Origin: Luzula sylvatica
Lineage: Eukaryota; Streptophyta; Magnoliopsida; Poales; Juncaceae
Assembly (NCBI GenBank): GCA_946800325.1
Contig: OX326960.1
Coordinates: 33,447,629-33,511,628 of the forward strand
DNA length: 64,000 bases
Direction: 5' to 3'
The notes under the pieces were generated by a model. That model saw only the letters and a program-made list of their open reading frames with translations. It ran no database searches and was not told where the DNA came from. Shown here piece after piece: positions 35,431 through 47,218 of this stretch; the first letter of the stretch is position 1, and the number at the start of each line of letters is the position of its first letter. The position numbers and the translations under genes were made by a program.

Positions 35431-35445
35431 AACATCATGCATGTA

Positions 35446-36215
35446 TACAAATGTATAATTGAAGTTACTCACAATACAAGTAATATTCACACTTTAATAA
35501 AAAAAACTCTCATCCGAATCGACGAGGAAACTAACATTAATTCCTTTCTACATCCTACCCACCGACGATTGGGCAAGGCCGGCCAATACACACTATTTTC
35601 GTGGTCCATCAAATACATTTACGAGTTGAATTTTGAGCTAGATTGTACATGAAATATGAGTTCAAAAAGAAAAAAGATAAAAATATTGTTTGGATCAGAG
35701 ATGGTGTCGGAGAAGCACGAGACAAGGCACTGAATCAGCCAGAAATTATATATGTGATTCAACTATTCAGCTTAAATAAATAATCTAAGAACAAGCCAAG
35801 AGAGAGAACACAGACTAGAGAGAGAGAATGGGATTGTGTATATGCCGCAGCAAATGGCGCCACGGAGCCGTGACTGAAAATCTATCTAATCAAAGGTTAA
35901 AACCATTCAAAAAGACAACACACATAACATGTATGAGAGAGAGAGAGAGATTTGTTGTGATGGCGCGTAAGGGATGAGTAATGCCACGTTGAACACGCCA
36001 AGTTATTACCATGTATATCATCACCACATTTACCTCCGTGGACGGATCTTAATCGGGATCGGAAACTGTGTCATCCAAGGTTTTTCAAAAAAAAAATCGT
36101 ACATTTTAATTTCAAAACCAGACTTTCATTTACCCCTCACTCTCCAAAAACAAATCCTGACAATATCCGTCAATGTTCACCTCCCATTTACCCCCACATG
36201 CTCTCAAAATATTGC
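35446..36215. other. Intergenic sequence without a supported gene
   Basis: Contains a short GA microsatellite at 35933-35951 and no recognised coding or RNA gene. Confidence 0.4.
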
Positions 36216-36223
36216 AAGATTCT

Positions 36224-36746
36224 CTATGTTATGCGAATATTTCAAAAATGCAGAAGTGTCATGAGGATACGCGTATCCGATCGGATACGAGTGCGATACG
36301 GCTCGAATACATATCGGATACGTCACGTGGCGTATCCGAATATTTTAATATTTATTTTTTTCGGATACGGCAGGATACGGATACTTCCAGTATACGGCTG
36401 AGATACTCTATTTAGGATATTTCGGCCCATCATATATTTTGGTCCATAATATTTTTAAATAAATTATATATAATACTTCTAGATTAGTTTTTAGGATATT
36501 TCTAAAATAAGTTTATGATACTTTTAGGATACTTGTATTGTTTGGTTGATTTTATTTATTATCATGATATTTAATTTAATAATATTATTAATTTATTATT
36601 TATTTATTAATTATATATAATATAAATATACTAAAATAATTATTATATAGTCGTATTTGTATCCGTGGTCCTTTTAAAAATTGTCGTATCGTCGTATCCG
36701 TATCGTATCGGATACGATACTCGTATCCGTATCCGTTGCAACATAG
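36224..36746. mobile_element. hAT-type MITE of the CGGATAC-rich family (copy a)
   Basis: The left end is CTATGTTATGCGAATA and the right end, read inward, is CTATGTTGCAACGGATACGG. Flanking 8-mers AAGATTCT (36216-36223) and AAGGTTAT (36747-36754) agree at 6 of 8 positions. Both subterminal regions are dense in GGATACG/CGTATCC. The layout matches the complete element at 56170-57500 without its coding part. Confidence 0.75.
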
Positions 36747-36754
36747 AAGGTTAT

Positions 36755-37460
36755 GGGTCAAGAATTTCACATTTACTGACTAAATTATTTCCAGGAAAAT
36801 TTCGGACCAGTTATCAACAATAGCTATATGTTGTTATATTATATGCCCATGCCGTGGGCTCTGAAAGAAATATAATAATAGTATGAAAAATCGGTTAAAT
36901 AACATCAAAAATAATGATTACATAAGTTCATCTCTCCTCACGTGAGAAAAGTTCTCCGAAACAAAAGAAATCAAATATTTGCCTCCAAATTGCTGCAAAA
37001 TCATGTTTTGAAGGCAATTTGTCCTGATTATAGGTGGAATAAAGTTTTCATATTTCTTTCTTTGACAAAAGTTTGTGAGAGATTTTATGGGTCGTGTTGT
37101 AACAACAAATTAGCATGGTATTCTTTAGAAATCATAAAAGCAAAATTTAATTAAAAAATGAATTGACCAATTGTTACTTAGATTCTGTGTCAGGCTAATT
37201 TATTGTAAGGTTTTTGTAAATTGTAGTATAATAAGTACACATTTTAATGTTTTTTTTTATCAAGTGTTACCAAAAAAAAAAGTACTTATTTTGTCTTTAA
37301 TTATGAGTATTTTTTGTTGTTTAATTCAGTTTTCTGGGACTCCTTGTACTTATATATTAATGATATTTTGTATATCGTTTGTAAAAAAAACTAAATACGA
37401 TAAAGAGGGGTTGGCAATGGCTAACAACTACCAAAATACAGTATATTTCATATTTGTTTA
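36755..37460. other. Intergenic sequence without a supported gene
   Basis: Two short plus-strand frames (36942-37154 and 37171-37461) show no domain, no conserved splice structure and base composition like their surroundings. They are not called. Confidence 0.4.
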
Positions 37461-37465
37461 AAGGG

Positions 37466-38385
37466 AAATTTACAAATAACCTCCTATTTTTTCTTGAATT
37501 TACAAAAAAAACCCCTAACTTTTGAGAAACTCCAAAAAAAACCCTACATACAAAGTTTTCTTTTCAATTACCCCCTAAAGGATATTTCATGGTATTGCAA
37601 AAAAATTTGGACCAAAATACCCCTCTATTTTTCATCTTTAAATTTAATAAACATATTTTTGTATTATTATATTAATTTAAAATCACTATAAATATTTTTT
37701 AACATATACTAATTTTAAAAAACTATATGTCATATACATAATTTTAATTTTCAATTTATTATATATTTTATCATAAAAAACTAAAATTAAATAAAAATAT
37801 GATATAAAAAATATTCTTGTTAATATCTTGACAAATTAATATTATTCTAGTATTTAATTTTAATTTTAAATATTTATTAATAAAAATAATTATTAAATAG
37901 TATTTCTGACCAAATTAGCAATGCATAAGTGAATCTCAAAACTAGCATTAAAATAATATTGTCGTTAGTTCTAATTTCAACAGCTAATTTTATTTCAGCA
38001 GTTAATTTTGTAGTAATTATTTTTATTAACTATTAGCAAATTAGTTTATGAAATCAATTGTTGTTAATAAAAATAGGCTTCTAAAATAAAAATAGTTACT
38101 ACAAAACGAGCTGTGGAAATAAAAAGAGTTGTTGAAATTAAAATTAGCGGCCATATTATTTTAATCCTAATTTTAATTAAAATTAGCTGCGGAAAAATTC
38201 ATTCATTCATTATTAAAATTAATATAATAATACAAAAAATTTGAAGATGAAAAATGGAGGGGTATTTTGGTCCAAAAAAATTGCAATACCATGAAATACC
38301 CATTTAGGGGGGTAATTGAAAAGAAAACTTTGTATGTAGGGGATTTTTTGGAGTTTCTCAAAAATTAGGGGTCGAAGATTTACAT
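37466..38385. mobile_element. Foldback-type element with about 150-bp terminal inverted repeats
   Basis: The left arm (about 37470-37645) and right arm (about 38240-38380) are long inverted copies: ACTTTTGAGAAACTCC, then CCCTACATACAAAG, then TTTCTTTTCAATTACCCCC, then TTTCATGGTATTGCAA, then GGACCAAAATACCCCTC are mirrored in reverse order. The AT-rich centre is unpaired. No certain target duplication; borders are approximate. Confidence 0.75.
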
Positions 38386-38490
38386 AATATTTATTGAAAA
38401 GAAAGTTAAAAGTTTTACATAATATTTACAGGCCTCAAGATATGCCAGCCCACTACCGGATCGAAGATTACGAGTCACAACTATTACTTA

Positions 38491-38791
38491 GAGGCCATTT
38501 ACTGTGCCCCCCAAACCCATCACCACATCATTGATACCCTATTCATCTCCCAAAAATTACCCACTCGATTAACAATGCTTTGAATTAACAGTTAATTGAA
38601 TTAATGAATTATTAGGTACTAATATGAGGTGTTAATTTACTCAAAATTAACTGTTAATTCGAAGCATTAATTAATTTGGAGAGAGAGTGGGGTGCAAATT
38701 GGAGTTGGGAATTAACACCCAACCCAAAAAAAACAAAAGAGAATGGGATCGTGGGTGTGGTGATGGGTTTTGGGGGCAAGGTATAATTTCC
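38491..38791. mobile_element. MULE-like MITE, sister of 14910-15257, with 10-bp target duplication
   Basis: CTATTACTTA is duplicated exactly at 38481-38490 and 38792-38801. The ends pair as CCCCCCAAACCCATCACCAC with GTGGTGATGGGTTTTGGGGG, and an inner stem is formed by GAATTAACAGTTAATT. Confidence 0.83.
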
Positions 38792-38816
38792 CTATTACTT
38801 ATATGTTACGTGCATA

Positions 38817-39514
38817 CTACAAAAGAAAATTGAGAAGTATCATGGGTACACGGATATCAGATACACCGGCAGTGGCGGATCTTGACAAGATTCGTTGGGG
38901 GGGGGGGCAAAATTAAAAATTGGTTCTGAAATTACACTGTGCGATTTTTTTGGGAAGACAAACTGTAAATTTTACGTTATTATACTGATAAAATACACTG
39001 AATCGCTAGATATATACATTGTTCGGCCAAAATCTTGGGGGGGTCGACCGCCCCCCGCGGCCCTCACTAAGATCCGCCCCTGTACACGGGTGCGATACAA
39101 ATCAGGTACGCTGCGTGGCGTATCCGATTATCATAATATTTATTTATTTTGAATACAACTAAGGATATTTCCATAATATGTCAGGTATATTTCATTTATG
39201 ATATTTTGGTCTGTTATATATATATATATGGTCTATAATATTTTTAAATAAATTATATATAATACTTCTATGATACTTCTATGTTGGTTCTAGGATAGTT
39301 CTAGAATTAATTTACGATACTTGTATTGTTTGATTGATTTTATTTAATGTCATTATATTTATTATTTAATTAATTAATTATTAATTATTTATATATAATA
39401 TAAATATATTAAAATAATAATTATATAAGCCGTAGATGTATCCTAGATTTTTTGAAAATTGACGTATTGTCGTAGCTGATGTGATGCACCCGTATCCTTA
39501 TCCGTGCAATATAG
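38817..39514. mobile_element. CGGATAC-family hAT MITE (copy c), split by a second hAT-like MITE
   Basis: The left end is CTACAAAAGAAAATTGAGAAGTATCATG and the right end reads ATCCGTGCAATATAG, as in copies a and b. It is interrupted at 38870-39082. The 8-mers outside the ends are poorly conserved, so this copy is old. Confidence 0.65.
38870..39082. mobile_element. hAT-like MITE nested inside copy c, 8-bp target duplication
   Basis: It begins CAGTGGCGGATCTTGA and ends AAGATCCGCCCCTG. TACACCGG (38862-38869) and TACACGGG (39083-39090) are the target duplication with one mismatch. It has the same G-run and C-run internal to the ends as 19531-19801. Confidence 0.83.
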
Positions 39515-39594
39515 CTTATATATAAAGTTGTGTACGTCTTATTTTTTCAATAAATATTTTATAGTCTTGATAGATCAAATCACACAGACTGACG

Positions 39595-40145
39595 AAACTA
39601 GATGGATATTCTTGGGGGAGCCAATAAAAAAATAATTACTGAAATTACACTACAAAAAATTTGAGGGGGTGCAAACAGTAGAATTTACACAGCTATATTG
39701 GTAAATTATACTGAATCACTAGCTATATATATTGTTCGACGAAAATCTTAAAGGAGGCATGATCTCCCGGCCCCAATGTTAGGATCGTTACCGCAAACAA
39801 ACACACAAAAACACAACACGAATACAATGATTTTTACGTGGAAACCCCGAAGGAAAAAAACCACAATCGCCGGCACTCAAACTATTTTACTATACTGGAG
39901 AAAGAGAGAATACAATTGTTGGTATTTGTTGGAATGAATAAAACTCTAATCTATCGCTCTATTTATAGGTAAGCACGTATTCAATACAAGAAAATAATAT
40001 AAGAAAATAATCATTGTCTTAATTATTATTTAATCATGGCAATAATAATATATGGAGAACTTTCTTATCCCCTCAAGGGTTTCATTTTTTTAATTTTCTA
40101 ATTTCTCGGATTTCCAAAAATCTCCATACCATAACACCTTATAGT
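39595..40145. mobile_element. Decayed hAT-like MITE followed by a possible LTR fragment
   Basis: 39595-39785 aligns by eye with the MITE at 38870-39082 (GAAATTACACT, AATTTACAC, ACTGAATCACTAG, ATTGTTCG, AAAATCTT in the same order) but has lost its ends. From 39779, TGTTAGGATCGTTACC and TTTTTACGTGGAAACCCCG look like a Copia-type LTR remnant; no internal retroelement coding region is present. Confidence 0.4.
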
Positions 40146-42329
40146 GATCACACATATGACATTTTTTTTAACCTCCTCCGGAGATTGATTAGCCCTGAAA
40201 TATTACCATTAATCAACATACATATTATTTTCCTTGTATTATGGATAAACCCATATTATATTTATCTTAGGACTTGATGCAATCAATTACAGAGAGACTA
40301 GAGAGAGAAGTGCTAATTATGCAAATTTCAAACTATTCTTTTACGCTAAGGTTGGTGAATTAGTACACTATCCAAATCCAAACTACTTATTAAGACAAAA
40401 AGCTGAAAACCAAATGATCGACTTGTCCCTAACTAGTTCTGCAAAGTCTTGGCCTTTCTTTTTGCAAATCAAATAGGAACCTCCATATATATATTTGAAT
40501 CTCATCCAAGTTAAATTTGAATAATTTGAAATGATCTGATTGATTAAACATTGGATTTGACACAAAATTAACTAATTGCACTTTACTAATAATTGGTACT
40601 TCTTATCTAAATTAATTACTCGTTTGGAACTAATGATATGACTTGTTCCGTTATTGGAAAGGCAGAAATCATTTCGGTTCTGATTAAAGTTTAATTTGAA
40701 ATTTGTACAGCTAATTGTACATGAAATACATGCAAATAAAGCTCAAATTAAAAAATGGACGTCTAATCACATGAAAATGAAATATAAGCTACAATATTCT
40801 CAGCTTACTGTTCAAACATAACGACCCACAAGAAAGTATATAATTTCTTGTCTATATTGGCAAAAAAGAACAAAGAAATTAAAATTCATCCAAAAATTTA
40901 GTTCAAATCAAATCAACATGCACGTGCCAAATAATTGCTCATGCAAATAATCAGGGTTTTAAACTTTATGATAAAAGTTAGGTTTAAAAATTTGAAAGCT
41001 CAATATATGTGAGCTATATATGAACATAGTTAACCAAAATACAAAATATGTAAATAAAATGAGAAAAAAAAACTAATAGGTAACTTTGGCATGCAAATTT
41101 AGGAGTATAATTAATGTGAAAGCTCCATATCAACATAAACAATTCTCTTGAAAAAGAAAAAAAAAATAACGAGAATTGCAAAATCTATAGCATAAATAAT
41201 GCTATATAATCTAGTTTTTGTTGCTAAGTCTACATCTATATGTATATACATCACTTTTAGAAAATAGGGTTTTATTTGAGAGTCACTTCATAAACCCTAT
41301 TAGCAAAATCTCACTGCAGTTCCGTATCAGGTCAATTTGGGACCCGCTCGGGAGTCGGGGCCCTTCTCACTAATGAGGTTATGGAGAAACATCTTCATCA
41401 ATTAAAGCGATATCGAAATGACTGTTTCGGGGATTCTTGATTCTAACATAAAATGGTCATGATTTTAAGATCTTATTGAAGAAAAAAAGGACTTCAAAAA
41501 ATTAAATTACGTTCCATTTATGTCGATTTTGGGCACATCAAAACTTAATTTTGTCAGGTCTAACCATACTAATTAATTTATCAAACATTGTGTTACGAGA
41601 TAGCTAATGGATGTTAAGTAAAGAAATTCATGGACTAATTTGTTATTTGTATGACTACATATCTTCCATTTGTAGGACATACAAAGAAGCTCAAAAAGAT
41701 AGCTTAACTTCTGCTATATTTCTAGGCATGATTCCACTTCCACACATACCCCTACAAAATTTAAAATATCACAGAGATACCCCTGATAAATTAAAATAAA
41801 CATGTAAACCCTAGTTTTAATATCAACAAAATCATTTGCCATAAAAAGATTATTTCGACATGATTCCATGAAAGAAATCATATTAATCTTTAGCCAGCTT
41901 CACATATAGAACAGTGGACTAAATTTAGAAAATACTCCTCAAATTAATTATCCTCTCCATTTCAATTTCATATATAGTTGTAACAGAAACATCCAAGATT
42001 GTATGGTAGGCAGTACTATTTACCCTTGATGTTACTATGCAACAAATAACCATAAACAGAAGTCACTGTAGACACTATTTTTTCCTTATAGTAGACCATT
42101 CTTCACATATATTTTTTTCAATAAACCAACAAAATTGCCGAGAAATTTCTAATCTCTATAGAGGTCAATAGAACAAACCACTTGCAAAAATTATATTCAT
42201 CTCATTTAGAAGAGCAAAACATAAATTAGGCAAGGTCTGTAAATTTTGTATTAAATGCTAGAATGAGATATTTCATCAGAATTTATATTACTAAATTAAT
42301 TATAATCTATAAGGAGTCAATAGATCCAG
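40146..42329. other. AT-rich intergenic sequence without a supported gene
   Basis: No gene, RNA or complete mobile element was recognised. Near 41735-41800 a short phrase (ACATACCCCTACAAAAT) recalls the MULE-type MITE family. 41331-41450 is slightly GC-richer but non-coding in all frames. Confidence 0.4.
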
Positions 42330-42400
42330 AGTCCAGTTAGTTGAGTGCGAAACACAAAAAATTAAAATTCCCCCTCCCATTATAATCTATAAGGAGTCAA
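42295..42400. repeat. 23-bp direct repeat flanking a SINE-like fragment
   Basis: ATTATAATCTATAAGGAGTC with the following AAT occurs at about 42298-42320 and again at about 42379-42401. Between them lies CCAGTTAGTTGAGTGCGAAA and CACAAAAAATT, a piece of the SINE-like family. This looks like a target duplication around a short retroposon. Confidence 0.45.
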
Positions 42401-43128
42401 TGGACCCAACACTGTTCATCGGATACTGTTCGCTCGATACTGTTCGGTACTGTTCATCCCGGTTACTGTTCATGCTTTTTTTTTTTTTTTTACATATATC
42501 TTGTGTTCTAAATAAAATATTTGAATTTTTCATCGTATTAATAAATATAATTGACATATGTCTTGTGTTCTAAATAAAATATTTGAATTTAATAAAATAC
42601 TATTCACACAATTACTTTTTGTTAGCCTCAGCTGGTATTATTTTTTTTTTTTTTTGCTTATTATGACAATTTTGATTGGTACCAAGCTGCGTTTTTTTAT
42701 GCTTATTATAATATTTTTGATTGGTACCAAGCTGCGTCTTTTATGTTTTTTGGTTTGTCTTTTTCAGAATTTTATTTTATTTGACATGTTTTGTATTCTA
42801 AATAAAACATTTGAATTTTTCTTTTGGAACATATGATATGTTTTGAGGAGGAAAAAAATTTGCATTTATTGCATAATACTTGTGACACTATTTAATATCA
42901 GATTTTTTTTTTTAAATTAACATTTATGAAAATTACTTTTGTTTTATACTTGTAACATTTTAGATAAAATTATTATTTTATGATCATAACACATTTTCAA
43001 AAATCGCAGCGAAGCACGAGAAATATTTCTATTTTCTTATCAAATAATATATCAAATAATATATCCCGCAGCGAAATAATATATCAAATAATATATCAAA
43101 TAATATATAAAATTATTATTTTTGCTAG
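42368..43128 (+). mobile_element. Helitron D-family copy E (3' end altered)
   Basis: It starts A|TTCCCCCTCCCAT and shares with Helitron D (61848-62814) the phrases TACTGTTCATC, GACATATGTCTTGTGTTCTA, AATAAAATATTTGAATTT, TCGCAGCGAAGC and the repeated AATATATCAAAT. It ends TTTTTGCTAG|T at 43125-43129 but lacks the GC-rich stem directly before CTAG, so it is probably immobile. Confidence 0.68.
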
Positions 43129-43134
43129 TTATAT

Positions 43135-43290
43135 ATAGTGAGATCGTGAGTTCAAGTCTCATGAACTCAGTTGATTAAGTACGAGATACAAAAAATCATA
43201 TGTTGTTAGAGATACCGGATTCAATGAACTCCGTTACTTTAATTTTTTTTATATAATCTATAAGGTAAGTTTCATGGGTATAATTAGGCT
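43135..43290 (+). repeat. SINE-like fragment
   Basis: GATCGTGAGTTCAAGTCTCATG followed by AGTTGATTAAGTACGAGATAC and AAAAAATCATATGTTG matches the tRNA-promoter-like family near 17.5 kb and 63.4 kb. Confidence 0.4.
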
Positions 43291-43700
43291 ATAACCAATT
43301 AATTGTAAATGGGCCTTCGCAAAGCACATAATTTCATATTAGTTCCTTGGGCTCAGCCCAATATTTTGGTACTGAGGAAAACCACGAGATTGTTGAAATA
43401 AGATTAGGATCTTTGTTTTGTTAAATAGAAGAAACAACACAACGGTGCCTAATTCTCAATTGTGTTACGACTTACTTATGACTACAAATGAAAAATAAAA
43501 TAAATGTAACAATTGAAATTGCATGACAATAAATAGTTGCAAATTAAAATCCAACCTTCTATTTTCCAACATATGAAGATTGCAAATATATTATTTTCGA
43601 TGCGCATTTTTATACCATTATACTGTTTTTTTATTACCAATATATTGTTAATAGTGTATGCTTTAGAATTAGTATCTCGTTTTTTGCCAATATATTATTT

Positions 43701-44126
43701 TCAGCTTCTCTGGCGATAAAACTTGGCACTTTCGCCAGCTTACGTGGCAACAAATCTTGACATTTTCGCCGGCTTCTCTGGCGATAAAATTTGGCACTTT
43801 CGCCAGCTTACGTGGCGGCAAATCTTGACATTTTCGCCGACTTCTCTGGCGATAAAATTTGGCACTTTCGCCAGCTTACGTGGCGGTAAATCTTGACATT
43901 TTCGCCGGCTTCTCTGGCGATAAAACTTGACATTTTCGCCGTCTTACGTGGCGATAAATATTAGCACTTTCGCCGACTTACGTGGCGATAAATCTTGGCA
44001 CTATCGCCAGCTTACGTGGCGAAAACAAGTCGATTTTTTCGCCGGCTCGTGCGGCGAAACAGCCTGGCACTTCCGCCAACTCTTGTGACGAAAATCCTTA
44101 GCACTATCGCCGGCTCGTGTGGCGAA
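43701..44126. repeat. Tandem array of about 12 hairpin-forming units (TCGCC...GGCGA)
   Basis: Units of roughly 33 bp follow the pattern TTGGCACTTTCGCC-AGCTTACGT-GGCGATAAA. Each contains its own inverted repeat, TCGCC and GGCGA around a 9-10 base loop, and alternate units differ in the loop (AGCTTACGT, GGCTTCTCT, GGCTCGTGT). The right edge runs into GTGATTTTTATCGTGTAG (44145-44162), which resembles a decayed CACTA terminus, so the array may be the subterminal region of an old CACTA element. Confidence 0.85.
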
Positions 44127-44329
44127 AGTTCGGTTCCGCATGCGGTGATTTTTATCGTGTAGCAAAAGGTTTGGTTCTTCCCCTTCCTCTCGTTTCACCA
44201 GTCGAGTTTGTATTAAAAATTGACGGTTCCGTTAATAAAATCAAGGACCTAAAATACGTCGAAAGAAGACGTTTTCTTTGTATCCATGATACAATAGTTA
44301 ATTAGAAATCCAAGTATGTTATTTGACTG

Positions 44330-47218
44330 CTCGAATTTGACAAGGCACTAGAATCCTTTTCTGGGTTTTTGATTATTCTGGAAAAGAAAAACCAAGAAAA
44401 AGAAGTGGGAAAGTAAAATCCCGGATCTTCAAAACCTCTTCAATACTTTAATACTTCGTTCAGAAGACTCCATTCAACCTTCATCGTGGCTTTTCATCGA
44501 ACTCCAGTAGACGCATCTCTTCATCGTGGCTATTCGACGCATCGTGACTCCAGTCGACGCATCCCTTCGCATATATTCGTCGTGACTATTCGAAGCATCG
44601 TGACTCCATTCGCGGCTGCGGCTTTTCAATTGATGCAATTACGTGGTTGTGGCTTCGCTGTGGTTTTACAACTCTTCGCAACTCTTCGCTGTGGCTCTTC
44701 AATCTGATAAGGTTTCAGTCGATTTTCAATCGATTTTCACTATATTTCAGTCGTATCTGTGTGTTTCGCTATGGTTTCACTATACTTCAGTCGTATCTAT
44801 TTCATGCGGTAGAGTTTCAGTCGATTTTAAGTCCAATTTCAATCGAATTGCAGTTAATATTTCAGTCGAATTGATGCGATGGTGAAGGAGCGATTTATGC
44901 CAGCGATTCAAGAGATTGAAGAGACAAAAGAGGAGCGAATTAAGGCCAGCAATTCAGAGATTTTCAGGCAAATTTAAGCGATTGAAGGTTTTGAAAGAAG
45001 AACAATTTGAGACAAGAAGTTTCTGCGGTTTGTAATGAAGGGATTGAAGAGGGTTTGAAAAGGAAATCGATAGAAGAGGGATGAAAGATGGAAGAAAAGA
45101 ACGCAATAAATTGCACAGTCAATGTCTACGGTCACTGTCGATTGTCCAGACGAACGTCATGAAGAGCGAAGAAGAAGAAAGAAGGAGAAGTGTCATTATC
45201 TCGCTGTGGCTTTCGGCAATACTGATTGCTTTTTTTTTTATCATTCCGTTTCTCTCCAAAGGTTGCAGGTCACAGTAAATTAATAATATATTATCCTCAA
45301 GAAACATTTATTATGCATTTAAAATAAATGTTACAAATAAGTTACTATTAAATTAACATTTATTTTAACAATAATATTAAAAGAAATAATAATACGATTA
45401 CATTTTTTTTTGTCTATATATTATGCATTTAAAATAAATGTTACAAATAAGAATATTTTAACAATAATATTAAAATAAATAATAATACGATTACATTTTT
45501 TTTGTCTAGGCTGATGTATGTAAAATAATATTTTATTATTTAAATGTATTTTAACATATATTATATTATTTGTTAACAACACAAACCATTAAAATAAATG
45601 TTTAGACTAATAACATAATAATATTAATTAATACATTAATTTATATTTTATATAATTATTTATTCTTTATAAACACATAATATTAATATGTTGTTAACTC
45701 ATAAATATTAATATTTAATTAATACTATAATCAATTATATTATTTTAAAATATATTAAATTAATAAATTAAGGGTATTTATTCAATACCAACATAAAATT
45801 ATATGATTAAGAATATTTAAATATATTTAATACTAATAATACAAATACTAATTTATAAATAATATTTAACAGATATTAATATTAATAAAATAATAAAAAT
45901 AATATTATAATTATTGAGATAAAGAATATATTTAAATATACTATATTGTATGTTTAGATAATATATATGAAAAAGTATTAGTTAAATAATATAATTTATT
46001 GTTATTGACATTAATATTATTCTCATATAATATAATAATAATATAATTGTGAAGAAACAATATTTAAATAGTAATTTTAATGTTGTGATTAAAAATATTA
46101 GTGTTTATTTAATTTATAAATAAATAATATTTATTTATTAACTAAGTAATATTTAATTATTTATAAACTAATTTTATATACACTTGTATTTGACATGTTT
46201 TTTCCTATTTTAGAGGCATGCATGATACTTTTATGTTCCGAATGGAACGAAATTTATTTTATATATTTCACCCAAATTTTTTTTTTTATATATTTCACCC
46301 GTATTATATGATACGGGTTCGATAAGGCAACAATCATGGACAATGGTCCAAGAAAAAGAAAATACCGAGCAATCACGGAGCAATGTCGTGCCTAGGATCT
46401 TCGGTTCGGACACAAACTTGAAACGAGAGGAAGGGGAAGAACCAAACTAGGAGAGGTTTGAGGGACGTTGAATAGTGTGTGATTCGTGTTGTCGTTCCAC
46501 GCCCAGAATTCGTAGCAGTTCTCCTCCGAATCCATTCAAATTACTAGCCGTCAAGCTAAATTCGTTTTTCTCGTCAACGAAAAGCATCGGGCACACAATT
46601 CCTCATAGTTCTCGAGACGGTACACATAAAAAAGTAAACCCTTTTTATGTGTTCAACGAGTTCACGCCGAAAACATTGTCACCAAAAGCGAATCTCACGA
46701 GGATGCGCTATGCTGATAATCAATTAGGGTTAGGAGAGATTCTATTTGGTCATGGCGAACAATCAAATGGTCTATTAACCAAGATCCTCCTTTTAATTAT
46801 TTGAAAGATATGGCCAACTTATTGAAGATATGGTATATTCTCATTGAGGATCATGCATCCATTAAGAAGATATGGCCGGATTGTTGAGAGATCCTTGAAA
46901 GATACTGAGATCGATTGCATGTTTTGTTTAGAATTTAAATAATTTTATTTTGAATGTTGATACTAATTAGAGAAATTAATTATATTATATGGATTAATTG
47001 ACTAAAATAAGTTTTCATTTCACTACCACAAACAAAAGGTACAATGTTATAATTCATTCTTTTAGATTCTTTGATAACTTCACATGGTTAGACAAATAAC
47101 TAGATAATTAGAAGGCTCGATAATAGATTGGAACATTAAAGTTCATATCTTTTTGACCCTTACTAATTTCACTAATTAAATTCTAGTATATATCATGCAT
47201 TAGATCACAACATAGAAA
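44330..47218. other. Intergenic sequence; repeated CATCGTGACTCC phrases, then AT-rich DNA
   Basis: 44480-44620 repeats phrases such as CATCGTGACTCCAGTCGACGCATC. 45144-45278 could encode a 44-residue peptide with an acidic-basic head and one hydrophobic stretch (IISLWLSAILIAFFFIIPFL), but it has no family. 45300-45520 contains a direct duplication of about 110 bp beginning TATTATGCATTTAAAATAAA. 45520-46200 is extremely AT-rich. The plus-strand frame at 46475-46804 has no domain and is not called. Confidence 0.45.

Noticed and set aside
39779..40145. Full LTR retrotransposon
   Set aside because: Only one LTR-like fragment is visible; no second LTR, primer-binding site or gag-pol frame was found.
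43701..44126. CRISPR-like look of regularly spaced repeats
   Set aside because: Plant nuclear context, the supposed spacers are themselves repeated, and no cas genes are present.
45144..45278. 44-residue peptide with one membrane span
   Set aside because: No homologue recognised, no promoter or splice context, and it sits in repetitive intergenic DNA.
46475..46804. 109-codon plus-strand frame
   Set aside because: No recognised domain, no conserved splice sites, next to low-complexity DNA. It may be a retroelement remnant but cannot be supported.
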